DNA of 64,000 nt from Rickettsia endosymbiont of Culicoides impunctatus (GCA_020410785.1 CP084573.1:1054001-1118000), one strand, 5' to 3'. Shown: positions 1 to 11,439, numbered from the stretch's first letter. The notes: generated by a model not told the origin, from the letters alone. Made by a program: numbers and translations.

Positions 1-2098
1 TCACCTTGTACTACATAACTAGCCGCTAGATCCGGATTTTCATAATAATTTGTATCATTAACATCTCTACTCTTTGCTAAATATATGTCTATAGCTTTAT
101 TAATGTGATCTAGACATTCATCCATCTTACCCAATCCCAATTCACTTCTTGCCAATTGTGTATAAATCCTTGCCATTTGCTTGGAAGCATAAGCAATCCT
201 TTCACCCTGTAAACGATGCATGTCACATAATTGTTTAGCTTGAGCATAGGATTCTTGATATCTGCCAAGATAGCTTAGTATTGCCGCCCTAAGTAGATAA
301 GATGAAGTATAATATCTATTATTAGGGGGCAATCCGTTTTTTGTAAGTACCTCAATATTTTTATCGATACAAACTAAAGCCTCATCATATCTACCTTGGA
401 TAAAAAATAAGCTTGCTTTTAAAGAATATATTACAAATACATCATATTCTTGGAGTCCTTGTTTTAATAACTCTTGCATTTTTTCAAGGAGTTCTTTGGT
501 AATTTTTATATTGCCTAAAGATACTTGAGATTTAGATAGGTGTAAGTGTAAATTAAATTTTAAGGCATCACAATCATTAAGATCATCTAAAATCTTTAAT
601 GCTTGAGTAACATAAGAAATAGCCACTTCAAAATTTGTTAAGGACACTCTATTATACGCTCCTATTATTCCCAAATATCGAGCATAATGATATTTTTGAT
701 GTTCGGACATTTTCCAAAGTTTAAAGTTACCTTCCTTATATTTTTGTTCGAACCAATCTATCATTTCTTTTGCTTTACATATATTGCTATCATTTATGCA
801 TAAAGAGAGTAAATTAGCTCTTAAATTAAGCATTGCATATACGCCAATATTATATTTTTCTGAATTTTTGAAAAGAATCTCCAGATTTTCACGTATAGTC
901 TTTGATGCTCTCCATACATGTATCGACAACGCTGAATTCTTAGATTTAGGTAGTTTTAAAATAATATCTTCTAAATACATTTTATTGTTTTTAGCTCCAT
1001 TTAGCTCCATGATCTTATTAGCAATAATATCATGCATCTCAAAAATAGGATTATCTTGGTTAGGATCAATGTTGCTAATCAGTAGGAACTTAGATAATTT
1101 ATATATATCGTCATCTAGAGTATCTTTACTATCACTAATGACACTAAGTAGTTGCTTTGAGAAACTCTGATTATTTAGTAAAGCTATTTTATTAAGTAAC
1201 TTTACTGCACTAGGCTTTAATCCCTGTATAGCCATATTAATATTTGTTGTTATTTTATCAGCTGAGTGATAAATTTTATTCTTATATTCTTCTCTATCTA
1301 AACCTTTGATCTTATTTAATAATTGAATGCCTTGAACTATAAGTATAGGGTAACCATTGAATGCTTTTATTAAAAATTCAATATCATTTTCGTCTTTATT
1401 ATTTAATAAATTACTAGCTAAAATAGCGGTAGTATCTTTGTCAAATAAAGCCATTTCTATAGTGTTAGGTAATTTCTCACTATCTTGCGAACAAAATATT
1501 ATATTTCCATTACTCTCCCAATCAATAAACTCTTGAACTTTGTTATTTTCATTAATTTTTAGATTATCAAATATTAATAACCACTTATCCTTGTGAGTTA
1601 AATACGATATTACTTCCTTCTTTGCTAAAGTAACATTTTCAGATATATTAGCATTTCTAATACTACAAAACTTACTCTATATTTTATGACAAGTAGTTTA
1701 ATGCTGGGATATTATCAAAATTCTTTACTGTGATAGTATGGTTTCGGGTCAAGGTTTTTAATATTTGAGATAACATAGCGTAAGTTTTGACTATTAAGCT
1801 GTTTAGCTAACTTAAAAAATTGCTCATTAAGATCAACATTACAATCAAAAAACCAAATAATATCGTAATCAGCCTTATTATCATAGGCGTGCATTCTAAC
1901 AAATTGCGTTTTGCCAATACCACTAGTGCCTACTATACTTACCTGTTTATGTTTACTTAAGCTATGCTTAAGTGCATTACGCTGATTCTCGTGGCTTACA
2001 AAATAACTAACTGGTATAATCAAATTAGATATTTGTTCCTGGGCAAATGAATCATTGACCATAATTAATATTATAAGTAACAAAAATTTCTTATTCAT
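1..2098 (-). pseudogene. STAND/NB-ARC NTPase with TPR repeats, frameshifted, runs off the left edge
   Basis: The N-terminal piece (1715-2098) begins with a hydrophobic, signal-like stretch and then has a Walker A loop, VGTSGIGKTQ, followed by WFFDCN. It stops at 1715. A second open frame (stop at about 1677, open to position 1) carries the rest: a Walker B-like WLLIFDN, the NB-ARC-type GYPILIVQG, a winged-helix-like stretch and then several TPR-like helical hairpins (for example SYLLRAAILSYLGRYQESY). The two frames are offset and separated by 30-40 bases with stops in all frames, so at least one indel, probably two, broke the gene. The start codon overlaps the stop of the upstream sensor gene (ATGA), indicating an operon. 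Similar TPR/NTPase and sensor genes are common in rickettsial mobile elements; that link is inference. Confidence 0.7.
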
Positions 2099-3469
2099 TT
2101 TTTTCTCTTAATTAAAGAGTTTAATAAAATGACGTTTTCTTCTTGTTGGTTGTTCCAATTCTTCAAGTCATTTGAGTAAATCTCTATAACATTACTTTGA
2201 TTATGACTTACTTGATAGTTATAACCATTCGTTTGTAATAGATTAAATACTTGACTTAGATTAAGTAGAAAAGGGTTAGCATGGGTTTTGAAAAAATTAT
2301 TTGACGTTTTTAGCAGCTCTTGTGCTGTCATTATAGGGTAACCATCATATTCAAAATGTAGTACCACCTTTTGCTTTATACTATCAATAGTTAATTTAAT
2401 ATTATGCTTGGTAACAAAAGGCTGGCTTTTTAACAAAAAGAATAGATAGCTAACAACACTATAAATGATTTGGTACAATGCTGCATTAGAAGAAAAATGT
2501 AATATTTTTGCTTTACTGGAAATTTTAAACGATATATTCTCATCTTCCTGATTAAATCTATCAATAAATAAATCAACTAATTTAGTGGTATCAATTTCTT
2601 CTATTTTATTTTCTTGGTACAATGTTATAGAGCAAGGTACTTTATCACCAAAGTTTCTTAACCTATAATCCTTGAGCATATCTTCTTGATTATTGGAATT
2701 ATTATCAAGCAACGATATTTGATTAGCTTCTTGAGCAAATAAACAATTAATTTCCAAATCTTTTTCATTAGGAAGGTTTCACAATGTTTTAATTCCCTTT
2801 GATGATTAAGTTTGAGTTGCTCTAATTCTGCAGTATGTTCATCTTGATAATGTAATGCATAAGACTTACTGAAACTGCTAAATAATATTTTTAATAGAAC
2901 ATATAACAAGACCATATTAGCTATAATAAATGCAGTTATAGCCAAAAACTTCTTTTGATATCTGTTTCTACTTTATGCCAAAATACATTATTAATTGCCA
3001 GGCTAATATTAAGTTGGTAAGAATCGTTAATATGGTATATTTTATCTATTTGATAATTTTGCACTGTAGTCTTTGAATAAAGAAAATTTTTATTCAGTTC
3101 TATCTTGTAATTAATGAATTCTGGAACACTCCGAGCTAATAGTTCCCCAAAAAGGAAAATATTATAATTTCTACATTTTAGTGCTTCATTACATATCTCA
3201 ATCTCACTACTAGTACTTTTAATTGAAATGTTTTTGTCCTGAATATTGCTAGATAAGTAATATGCTAAAGAAGAAAGTTTATTCATACTTACCTCTACTA
3301 TTCTGTCATAATTGGTTTGCAGAATTTGTGTTTTTTCCATCTCAACTTTATCATTATAATATTGATATAATGATATTATAATTGTGCTATAAACTATAAA
3401 AATTAAGGTAAATATCTTGAATAAATTTTTTCTTAATTTATCTAGATATGGTGAATTTTGCCCTTTCAT
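2095..3469 (-). pseudogene. membrane sensor, histidine-kinase-like, broken by two frameshifts
   Basis: Three overlapping fragments (2936-3469, 2658-2945, 2095-2757) read as one protein if two single-base shifts are restored, near 2940 and near 2770. The order is an N-terminal membrane helix (residues about 16-37), an extracytoplasmic region of about 130 residues, a second membrane helix (ITAFIIANMVLLYVLLKILF), a charged coiled-coil linker, then a cytoplasmic domain with an ATPase-like run (SSNAALYQIIYSVVSYLFFLL). This two-helix-plus-kinase layout suggests a sensor kinase, but no clear H-box or G-boxes are visible, so the ATPase is degenerate or the assignment is wrong. It overlaps the NTPase gene downstream by four bases. 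Confidence 0.5.
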
Positions 3470-3535
3470 AAATCAATAAACTAATAGTTGAAAATTACAC
3501 AAAATGCCCTAGGCTCTGTGTAATGTCTAAAATAT

Positions 3536-3700
3536 CTAGGCTCTGTGAACAAAATTTTAATTGTTTAGATTTTGAGTATTTTTAAGCGAAAATTAATAAG
3601 ATTTTTGCCGGAATAGTTAGTTCTATTTCAAAAAAATCTTATAATTTGCAGCTAAAAAGAGTCGAAATCTAGTAATTTAAATTTTGTTCACAGAGCCTAG
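3536..3700. repeat. 165-bp palindromic element, family D
   Basis: The element is bounded by inverted arms starting CTAGGCTCTGTGAACAAAAT that match for about 40 bases with few mismatches. The interior contains TTTGCAGCTAAAAAGAG, which recurs in the 166-bp element at 35371-35536. Loose ends of the same family lie at 3888-3909 and 62102-62120. The rest of the 3470-3913 gap holds no gene that I can support. Confidence 0.75.
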
Positions 3701-3913
3701 GTTAATTAGCTGCTTAATAACCACGTGCCACAGCTTAAATACACCTATTTATTTAGTTATATATCATACTTTTTATGCTACGCTAAGTTACTATTATGTC
3801 AATAACTTTAATTTTTTCCTGTTGTAATAAATAATTATTTCCAAAAGAAAAAATTATACGAATAGTAACATTTTATTTTAGGAGCTAATTTGTTCACAAC
3901 CTCCTAGGTTATC

Positions 3914-4462
3914 TTAAAAATATTTACTACAAGCTTTCAAATATGAATATCCTGTTATAATAGTCAAAAGTGCAGCAACCCATAAAGCTATTTGTCCTAT
4001 TAAATCCATATAAATTATACCCGAACCTTTAGAACCAAGAATTAATACTGACAAAGCAAACATTTGGGTAAATGTTTTAATCTTAGCTAACCTAGATACA
4101 GGAATACTTACTTGAATCAAAGCTAAAAACTCACGTAAGCCAGCTACCAGAAATTCACGAGCCAAAATTAATAAGCACGGTATCTCTCCTGCAGCTCCTT
4201 TTTTTACCAACATTATAATTACACAACCTACTAATAATTTATCAGCTATAGGATCAAACACTTTACCAAATCCTGATACTAAATCAAACTTTCTAGCAAG
4301 ATAACCGTCAAAAAAATCAGTAATACTAGCTAAAATAAATAATATCGCTGCAATTCTATGAGCAAGTTTAGAACTATCTAGATAAAAGGTCATTACAATA
4401 ATTGGAATAACCACTATACGAGCTATCGTCAGATAATTTGGTATATTTTTGTCAATAGTCAT
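3914..4462 (-). CDS. pgsA: CDP-diacylglycerol-glycerol-3-phosphate 3-phosphatidyltransferase
   Basis: Inner-membrane enzyme that makes phosphatidylglycerophosphate, the committed step to phosphatidylglycerol and cardiolipin. The CDP-alcohol phosphotransferase signature D-G-x2-A-R-x8-G-x3-D-x3-D is complete at residues about 50-76 ([19 protein letters not shown] then PIAD). Several hydrophobic helices surround it. At 182 residues the length is normal for the family. It stands alone between repeat-rich spacers; no operon partner is evident. Confidence 0.93.
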   Translation of the reverse strand: MTIDKNIPNYLTIARIVVIPIIVMTFYLDSSKLAHRIAAILFILASITDFFDGYLARKFDLVSGFGKVFDPIADKLLVGCVIIMLVKKGAAGEIPCLLILAREFLVAGLREFLALIQVSIPVSRLAKIKTFTQMFALSVLILGSKGSGIIYMDLIGQIALWVAALLTIITGYSYLKACSKYF

Positions 4463-4590
4463 TTATTATAAATTTTTACTTACTTGATCTTTTTCTAGAA
4501 ACAACAGCGATGGATTATGATCTAAATCTAAGAAAATAGAAACCATTTTTTATAAAATAACTCAAAAAAACTAATCTAGCTTGCCAGAAC

Positions 4591-4931
4591 TTAAACATCG
4601 GTATTATCATTATCAGAAACACCTAATGCTTTTATATCCTATTCTGCTAAACTCATTGTTAAAGCAAAATCTAACTTTGGTGTAGAAATACTACACTCAT
4701 GCTCTTTAAGAATAGAAGATAAATAAGAAGTTTTCTCAATCTCAATAATTTTTCGTTTTTAAGATAATTATTCTGCAAGCATGTAAAATCCTGTTGAAGG
4801 ATTATTTTGTATAAGTCTTTAAGACTTTGAGCTTTTGAGTTCGATTTGTAAACATGTTCCAAAAATGATTTATTTGATATGTAGCTATCTCTCTCTTCTT
4901 TTGTTATTTTAATTTTTGCCATAAAAGTCAT
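4591..4931 (-). pseudogene. small gene of unknown function, frameshifted and with a stop
   Basis: The open frame starting at 4931 (MTFMAKIKITKEERDSYISN) gives about 60 plausible residues, then slips. In the neighbouring frame a coding-like run continues as IIEIEKTSYLSSILKEHECS and on through DFALTMSLAE, a TAG, and DIKALGVSDNDNTDV with a final stop at 4591. The amino-acid quality on both sides of the slip suggests a decayed gene of about 110 residues. I recognise no family. Confidence 0.45.
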
Positions 4932-5054
4932 CTATTATTAGTTACAAGATATATATAGCATAAAATTTAGCCACCACTAATAGCAAAAGATATTATTTCA
5001 GAAAATTATTATAAATATTTAGATTATTGCGTATGGAAAAATTATAGCTTCTTC

Positions 5055-5155
5055 GTCTATTAGCGAGGAGCCGCAAGGCGGCGACGCGGCAATCCATTTT
5101 ATACTAATTTTTAGGGATTGCTTCGTTGACCTACGGTCTTCCTCGCAATGACGGT
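5055..5155. repeat. GCAAT-type palindrome, family B
   Basis: The left half reads GCGAGGAGCCGCAAGGCGGC then GACGCGGCAATCCA, and the right half is its imperfect complement ending CTCGCAATGACGG. This is the most frequent repeat family in the window (also near 12.6, 16.2, 20.1, 21.4, 28.3, 37.0, 45.1 and 48.7 kb). Confidence 0.85.
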
Positions 5156-5205
5156 GTATAGACGGAGCTTAAGGGGTTAGCTATATACACCTAGATATAG
5201 TTATA

Positions 5206-7764
5206 TTATTTAAATAATCCTTTTAACCCTTTTTCAATGGTAGATTTTACTTTATTGATAGGATCCTTATTATTAGAAGGCTCTCTCTGTTGATTATTTT
5301 GTGTTTCTTCTCCTGTAGCTTGTTTATTCTTTCTTCCCCCAATAATATTTTTCAATATGTCTTCAGGCTTTGTGCCTTTCTTAACGCCATCAACCACGCT
5401 ATTTACTAAATTCTTCGTAATATATTCCTTTAATGCTTTAGCATCAAGTTTATGCTGTGGATTATTCAGATTGCCGTAAAGGTGAACTTTCAATGGTGGT
5501 ATTGAATTTATATTTACATTAATAATACTATCAATATCAAGGGTATATTTAGGTAGGTTAACATTTCCAGTAATTGTGACTTCTGACGAGGCAACATCTA
5601 ATTTACCGTTTATTATATTAACTACCCCTTCTTTTATTTCACTATCCACCGCAAGCTTTTGAAAATTCGTTTCACCACTTGCCAAGAAAACATCGAGCAT
5701 TTTTAAAATAGTTGCCAGGTTTTTAATATTTCTAAGGTTATCTAATAGTTTTTGTAAATCAAATCCACTAATTATACCGTCAGATGCTGTTAATGTTGCT
5801 GTACCAAATAGGTTACCTACATATTGAGATTGGCTTTGACCTTTTGTTTTGATATCTGTTACAAAATTAACAGTCCCTTGTGTAACTTTAATTTTACTTC
5901 CCTGTGAAGCTATATTTTGCGAAACTATATTTTTTAACTTAGCATCTTTAAGAGTAGCTTTAAAGCTAACAGGTTGGTTAACTTGCGAAGAAATTTGTCC
6001 AGTAGCGAATAAAGTTCCCCCATATAAATTACCATTTATAGATTTAATATCCAGCACACCACCGGCAAGTAACATATTAGTTTTGACGTTATCAAAGTTC
6101 AGATTCCCTTTAATAATTTTCTGTATAGTTAACGTTAAATTTCCATCAAACTTGTTTAAAAATGATAAATCTATAACATCTTTAGACCAGGGTACAGAAT
6201 TATTTACAACAGAATTATCTACATTTTGCACAGAATTCGCAGCCATATTAGGAGATGGTGTATCACTTAAGTCATCTAAATTTAAGGAAGCTATTGTTAT
6301 ATCTGATAAGATATTTGGTTTAGCAGAAGCTAAATTGATAGTGACTGCTCCACTAAGATTTATAGGATTCTTTTTTAACTGAACGGTAAATTTATTTATA
6401 TTAGTTTTAAGAGAATTATGTCGTTTATTTTGTTGTTTAACAGTCTCTCCCTTTAGCCAAATATCTCCAAGATTAATCGGTAGAGTCATGCCAAATAAAC
6501 TAGCAATGGCTGCTATCTCACTAATTTTTACATTATAAGAAACAACTAGCTCTTTATCCCAATCCTTAACCCCTACATTACCTGTTAAATTAGCTTTATT
6601 TACAGTAAAATTAAGGTTATTTAGAGATAATTTTTGATCTAAATAAGCAAAGCTTGTTGCCAGAGAAAATGTCTTATCTAACAATTTAATTTTTAAATCT
6701 ACCTTATTATCTTGAAAGTGGAAGTTAGCATTACCTTTAGCTAATAACTTACCTACGGTAAAATCAATATCACTAATTTTTAATAATTTCTTATCACTAT
6801 TAACGTTAAAAGTTAGTTTATGATCTAAATTGTTGGGGATAGACATATTAGGCAAAATACTTTGTAGGTTTTTAGCAGTTCCTTCCAGTTTGAGTTGTCC
6901 AGCAAAAGTCATATCATCGTAAGCAAAGTTACCTGAAAAATTAACCTTTTCTTGCAGAGCATTTAAATCTGCCGTTAAAGATATGATACCCTGCTTGTCT
7001 TGTATATTACCTTTGATATTATAATTCTTGCCAGAAGAATAGAACTTACAGGATAAATCAGATGGTCCATGAAGATCGTTGATTTCTAATCTGTCAATAT
7101 CTATGGTTGTTGGAGAAGCGTTATTGCCTTTAGTCTTATCAGTAAAATCAACATAATTTAACTTAGCATTAACAATTTTAATTAAGTTGATATATAAAGA
7201 AAATGGAGCTTTGCTATCGTTCATTTTATCAGTTGGGGTTGTATAGTCAATTGATGAGAAGTTGGTGGCGTCGTCGCTCAATGCTCGCCTATTACTTATA
7301 GGCGTCGCTCCATCGTTCCTAGCATCAACTTCTCCTGAATTGACTATACTAACATTGGTTGGTATTTTGGCAAATTCCCAAGAGGCTAAACCATTACTCA
7401 TCCGTTCTAAATTAATTACTGGTTGGTTGATTTCAATCGTTGAAATGTCTATCTTTCCTTTAATTAGAGATAATATAGAAATAGAAGCACTTACTTCCTT
7501 AACATCCAATAAAGAAGGGTAGTTAGCACCATCTAGAGAGGCAAGTGTTAGGTCTTTAACGATAATAGTTGGAATGGGTAGCAAAGAAATGCTGATATCT
7601 CCATTGATTTGTAGTTCTCGACCAGTTATTTCTTTGACCTTATCAGAGGCTAGTTTTTTATATGATTCCAAAGAAATAAATAAAGGGGTTATCAGCAATA
7701 TAACAATTATTAAAATAAATAACGCCACCGAATATTTTAGGAATTTTTGCACTATGCTGCTCAT
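5206..7764 (-). CDS. AsmA-family inner-membrane-anchored protein with an in-frame repeat
   Basis: The protein has an N-terminal membrane helix (SVALFILIIVILLITPLF), then the AsmA N-terminal pattern (ELQINGDISISLLPIPTIIV) and a long region of beta-strand repeats with AsmA-like C-terminal elements (LDIDSIINVNINSIPPLKVH). AsmA-like proteins span the periplasm and act in outer-membrane lipid traffic; that role is inferred from the family. I chose ATG 7764 (MSSIVQKFLKYS) over the TTG at 7809. The C-terminal 40 residues are Lys/Asn/Gln-rich. A 107-bp palindromic repeat (7242-7348) is translated in frame as VNSGEVDARNDGATPISN and following residues; without it the gene would still be open. Confidence 0.85.
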   Translation of the reverse strand: MSSIVQKFLKYSVALFILIIVILLITPLFISLESYKKLASDKVKEITGRELQINGDISISLLPIPTIIVKDLTLASLDGANYPSLLDVKEVSASISILSLIKGKIDISTIEINQPVINLERMSNGLASWEFAKIPTNVSIVNSGEVDARNDGATPISNRRALSDDATNFSSIDYTTPTDKMNDSKAPFSLYINLIKIVNAKLNYVDFTDKTKGNNASPTTIDIDRLEINDLHGPSDLSCKFYSSGKNYNIKGNIQDKQGIISLTADLNALQEKVNFSGNFAYDDMTFAGQLKLEGTAKNLQSILPNMSIPNNLDHKLTFNVNSDKKLLKISDIDFTVGKLLAKGNANFHFQDNKVDLKIKLLDKTFSLATSFAYLDQKLSLNNLNFTVNKANLTGNVGVKDWDKELVVSYNVKISEIAAIASLFGMTLPINLGDIWLKGETVKQQNKRHNSLKTNINKFTVQLKKNPINLSGAVTINLASAKPNILSDITIASLNLDDLSDTPSPNMAANSVQNVDNSVVNNSVPWSKDVIDLSFLNKFDGNLTLTIQKIIKGNLNFDNVKTNMLLAGGVLDIKSINGNLYGGTLFATGQISSQVNQPVSFKATLKDAKLKNIVSQNIASQGSKIKVTQGTVNFVTDIKTKGQSQSQYVGNLFGTATLTASDGIISGFDLQKLLDNLRNIKNLATILKMLDVFLASGETNFQKLAVDSEIKEGVVNIINGKLDVASSEVTITGNVNLPKYTLDIDSIINVNINSIPPLKVHLYGNLNNPQHKLDAKALKEYITKNLVNSVVDGVKKGTKPEDILKNIIGGRKNKQATGEETQNNQQREPSNNKDPINKVKSTIEKGLKGLFK
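7242..7348. repeat. 107-bp palindrome, family A, inside the AsmA-like gene
   Basis: Ends TATAGTCAATT and AATTGACTATA are inverted; the core holds GCTCGCCTATTACTTATAGG then CGTCGCTCCATCG. It is read in frame on the minus strand and adds about 35 residues. Sister copies lie at 12389, 33885, 43513, 50287 and 58217. Confidence 0.9.
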
Positions 7765-7908
7765 TATAATTATTTTATTAAATATATTTTGATGTCTGGT
7801 TTCTGTCAATGATATAGCATAATTAAAAAATCCTAAAAAAGTGCTTAGTGGGGGAGCTATGACCTGTTATAATGAAGTGCATTTTGCATAATTAGAAAGA
7901 AATATTTT

Positions 7909-9687
7909 ATGGTCTCTACCAAACAGCAAAATTATCCATTAAAATCATATTTATACTCTTTGGCTTACAAATATCGAGTATACCTATCTAGCATTGTCCT
8001 TATATATATCTGTGGTGCACTACTTGATATTTTTGTTAATTATCAAATTAGAGAAATTATTAATACTATTGCCAAGAATCCACATGACAATGTTACCCTA
8101 CTTCTCTTAATATTTGTATTATATAAAATGATGCACCACGGGGTATATTTTACCTTTAGGCTTTTTGACATTAAATACAAACCAGTGATGCTGGCAGAAA
8201 TCGTTGAATATGCCTACAACAAGACTATGAAACATTCTTTGCATTGGTTTGATTCACATTTATCGGGAGAAATTGCCAGTAAAATCACTGATTTTCAAGA
8301 TGGCATTATAACTGTTATCACTATTCTTTGTCGTGCTTTGAGAGATATTGTAGTTGTTATAGGTGGCATAATATTTTTGTGTACAATGAATTACAAGATA
8401 GCCGGAGTGTTAATTGTTTTTATTGTGGTGTATGTACCAATATTATCAGTTTTACTCCAGAAACAAATACAGTTACAAGAAGAATATACTAAGGCACGAC
8501 AAGAAGCGGTAGGTATTATCAATGACTCTGTTGCCAATATTTTTGGTATTAAAATTATTGGCAATGTTTGGACATAACTGAAACTAAAGCTCCTGCCTGC
8601 CATTGATCAATGGAAAAGTTGGGATCGAAAAACTCGGGTATATGATGCTTATTATGTAGACCTGACTGATAGCATATTAATTACTCTAATGGCAGCGGCT
8701 CAAATATTTGTGGTAGCATATTTATATAAAACTGGACAAATCACTGCTGGTGATTTTGCCATTAGTATGGTGATTACTTTTAGAATTGAATGGGCGATTG
8801 ATCAATTATTAGATAATATCATATTTTCCATTAATCCTAAAATCGCTGCTATCAAATCTTCATACAACTTTATTAATACTATCTCAAATGTCACCGATAC
8901 AGAAAATGCTAAGTTGCTTCCTTCTGTCAAAGGTGATATTAAATATCAAGATGTAACTTTCAACTATGGTAGTGGTGGAGATAATATATTTGACAATCTT
9001 ACATTACATATCAAAGCTGGAGAAAGGATTGGTATAGTTGGGACATCAGGGGCTGGCAAAACTACCTTAATCAAATGTTTGCTAAGATATTTCAATTTGC
9101 AAAGCGGAACTATTTTAGTTGATGGATATGATATTTCGCAGGTAACGGAAGAGTCGCTAAGAAGCAATATTTCAGTAATCCCACAGGATATTACGATGTT
9201 TCATCGTTCTATCCTAGAAAATTTGCAGCTGGCTAAATATGATGCTACTTTACAAGAGATTCAGGAAGCCTGTAAAAAAGCTAGAATACATGATGATATT
9301 CTGCAGATGCCCAATGGTTATCATTCAATAGTTGGTGAACGAGGGGTAAAAGTAAGTGGTGGGCAACGGCAACGAATTGCAATCGCTAGAGCTATTTTAA
9401 AAAATGCCCCCATCCTTATTTTAGATGAAGCAACATCGGCACTTGACTCACCAACCGAGGCTTTAATTCAAAAATCTATAGATGAAGTTTTGGAAACCAC
9501 TAATGCTACAACTATAGTCGTTGCCCACCGTTTATCAACACTTTTACACATGGATCGTATTTTAGTATTCAAGCGTGGTAAAATTGTGGAAGACGGTACT
9601 CATGCTATGTTAATCGCTAGAGGAGAGTTATATAAAACTCTCTGGGATGCACAATATAGAGGATTTTTGCCGGACAGCGAGGTATAG
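7909..9687 (+). pseudogene. ABC exporter (membrane domain plus ATPase), interrupted by one stop codon
   Basis: A full-length half-transporter of about 592 codons: a six-helix type membrane domain (residues 1-320) and an ATPase domain with Walker A GTSGAGKTTLI, signature VSGGQRQR, Walker B ILILDEATSALD and the H-loop VVAHRLST. The frame is identical before and after a single TAA at 8575-8577, lying in NVWT-stop-LKLKLLPAIDQW in the membrane domain. Either the exporter is dead or the two halves are made separately from 7909 and from an internal start such as 8689. MsbA-like lipid or drug exporters are the closest functional class. No other damage is visible, so the mutation is recent. Confidence 0.8.
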
Positions 9688-9709
9688 CTAACCCGGTTAG
9701 TATTTAAGA

Positions 9710-9830
9710 TTCCCGCGTAAGCGGGAATCTGGATCCCTCACCGAAACAGGTATGACATACTACGCATGGATGACACAAAACAGGATTGCTTCGCTCTAGC
9801 TTCAACGCATCCTTGCTAATAGACGTTGAC
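9710..9830. repeat. intergenic palindromes: short CCCGCG hairpin and a decayed family B half
   Basis: GATTCCCGCGTAAGCGGGAATC (9709-9731 region) is a perfect short hairpin and may also end transcription of the ABC gene. It is followed by a damaged GGATTGCTTCGCTC half-repeat and CTTGCTAATAGACG. Confidence 0.55.
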
Positions 9831-9873
9831 CATATACTATTTTAAAGGGTCTTGCTACGTTATGTTCTAAATT

Positions 9874-10788
9874 TTAATAGTTTACATATTGTAGCGGATC
9901 AACAGCTAGCTTTCCCTGGCGAATAGCAAAATGCAGCTGAGGGTATTCGGCATCTCCAGTACCCCCTACATGTCCTATTACTTCTCCTTGTGAAACTGTT
10001 GCTCCTTTTTGAACAATTAGGTCTTGTAAATAAGCATAAGCAACATAAAGGTCGCTATTATCTAATTTTACTATTAGTAAATTACCAAACTTCGTATCAT
10101 TACCTGCAAACATTACTTTACCTGAGGCAATAGATTTTACATTAGCACCTTCTTTTGCAGCAATATTAATCCCTTTGCTTTTTCCTTTAGATGTTTGTTC
10201 ACCAAATTTGATAGTAATTTTACCATCAATTGGTTTGATAAATTTTGTCGCATTTTCCATTTCTCTTATAGTGCTTTTTCTTATTGATCTTTCTTGATTT
10301 TTTTTATTTAACAGCTCAGTATTAACTTTTATCATGATAATTTGAGATTTGCTAAGATGGTATGGGGCAGACATGTTATTTAGCTCAGCTAATTGCTCAA
10401 CCGTTTGACCATACTCATTGGCTATCGATTCTAACGTTTCTCCTGATTGAACCTCACGATAGATTATCTTATTATCATCTAGTTTTACTTTTGGGACTAT
10501 TATTATATCGTCCTGATTTTGAGGCTTTATAGCATGGCGTTCCTGTAAGAAACCAGTTGGAGCATCAAACTCTTTTTCTTTCTCGTCAATCTCTCTACCT
10601 ATTATTTCGCCTTCATCACTTTCTGATATATGGTTATTTTCAGAATATGTGGTAGTTGGTGGTTTTGTAGTTGTAGCTTTTTGGGAAAAATTCTTTCCAC
10701 GATTATATTCAATAGGAGCTGGAAGTTGAGTAGCACATCCAGAAACCATAAATATTACAAAATAGATAAAAAATATATTGTTTTTCAT
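9874..10788 (-). CDS. LysM and M23-domain lipoprotein, NlpD/EnvC-like
   Basis: Probably an outer-membrane-facing lipoprotein that helps control septal cell-wall amidases. From ATG 10788 it starts MKNNIFFIYFVIFMVSGC, a lipoprotein signal with lipobox VSGC. A LysM domain follows (REVQSGETLESIANEYGQTV with NNMS) and a C-terminal LytM/M23 domain (GINIAAKEGANVKSIASGKV, LHFAIRQGK). The family's HxH metal motif is not intact: the expected YAHL is YAYL, so this is likely a non-catalytic activator rather than an endopeptidase. Convergent with nothing; rpiB diverges from it 92 bases away. Confidence 0.87.
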   Translation of the reverse strand: MKNNIFFIYFVIFMVSGCATQLPAPIEYNRGKNFSQKATTTKPPTTTYSENNHISESDEGEIIGREIDEKEKEFDAPTGFLQERHAIKPQNQDDIIIVPKVKLDDNKIIYREVQSGETLESIANEYGQTVEQLAELNNMSAPYHLSKSQIIMIKVNTELLNKKNQERSIRKSTIREMENATKFIKPIDGKITIKFGEQTSKGKSKGINIAAKEGANVKSIASGKVMFAGNDTKFGNLLIVKLDNSDLYVAYAYLQDLIVQKGATVSQGEVIGHVGGTGDAEYPQLHFAIRQGKLAVDPLQYVNY

Positions 10789-10880
10789 AACTAACCAAAA
10801 AATTTGCAATTTTATTATGCAATAAACTAACTTTAATGTACAATTAATTTTAGTATTTTTTTCACCAAGATTACGTAATT

Positions 10881-11315
10881 ATGAAAACTTACAGCGTTCT
10901 AATAGCCAGTGACCATTCCGGATTTTCACTCAAGAGTAAAATTATCAGTTATTTAAACAATAAAAATATATCTATCCTTGATTATGGTACCTATAGTCAA
11001 GAAGTAGTGGATTATCCAGATTATGCTAAAAAAGTTGTTGATGGAATCTTAGAAAATATAGCTCCTTTAGGAATTTTGATTTGTGGAACTGGTATAGGTA
11101 TGTCAATTGCCGCAAATCGTATATCTGACATAAGGGCTGCTTTATGTTTTGACTTATTTATGGCAGAAAGATCAAGAGCCCATAATGATGCTAATATAAT
11201 AGTGTTAGGAGCTAAGATACCAAACGAAGAATTGGCATGTCAAATGGTCGATAAATTTTTAACCACTAAATTTGAAGGTGGAAGACATAGTACTAGATTA
11301 TCAAAAATAAACTAG
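10881..11315 (+). CDS. rpiB: ribose-5-phosphate isomerase B
   Basis: Interconverts ribose 5-phosphate and ribulose 5-phosphate in the cytosol. The LacA/RpiB fold signature is clear: SDHSGFSLK near the N-terminus, the catalytic cysteine in [14 protein letters not shown] (residues about 72-86), and the anion-binding region [12 protein letters not shown]. The length of 144 residues is typical. It faces away from the NlpD-like gene, so the short spacer 10789-10880 must hold both promoters. Confidence 0.95.
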   Translation: MKTYSVLIASDHSGFSLKSKIISYLNNKNISILDYGTYSQEVVDYPDYAKKVVDGILENIAPLGILICGTGIGMSIAANRISDIRAALCFDLFMAERSRAHNDANIIVLGAKIPNEELACQMVDKFLTTKFEGGRHSTRLSKIN

Positions 11316-11372
11316 GAGACACTAATTAATGTGAGCGTTCACGAATTTACTTATGATGATTAATAAATAACA

Positions 11373-11405
11373 AAAAAGAGGGCTAGTAAAATCCCCCTTC
11401 TTTTA
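11373..11405 (-). terminator. intrinsic terminator after the Adr-like gene
   Basis: Read on the minus strand, AAGAAGGG pairs with CCCTCTTT (one mismatch) around a 12-base loop and is followed by six T residues, 35 bases past the stop of the outer-membrane protein gene. Confidence 0.65.
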
Positions 11406-11439
11406 TAGAATAATAATAATGAATCGATAAACTATTATA

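Noticed and set aside
784..1170. Plus-strand open frame of 128 codons
   Set aside because: It lies opposite the continuous NB-ARC/TPR reading frame on the minus strand, which has clear motifs; this is a shadow.
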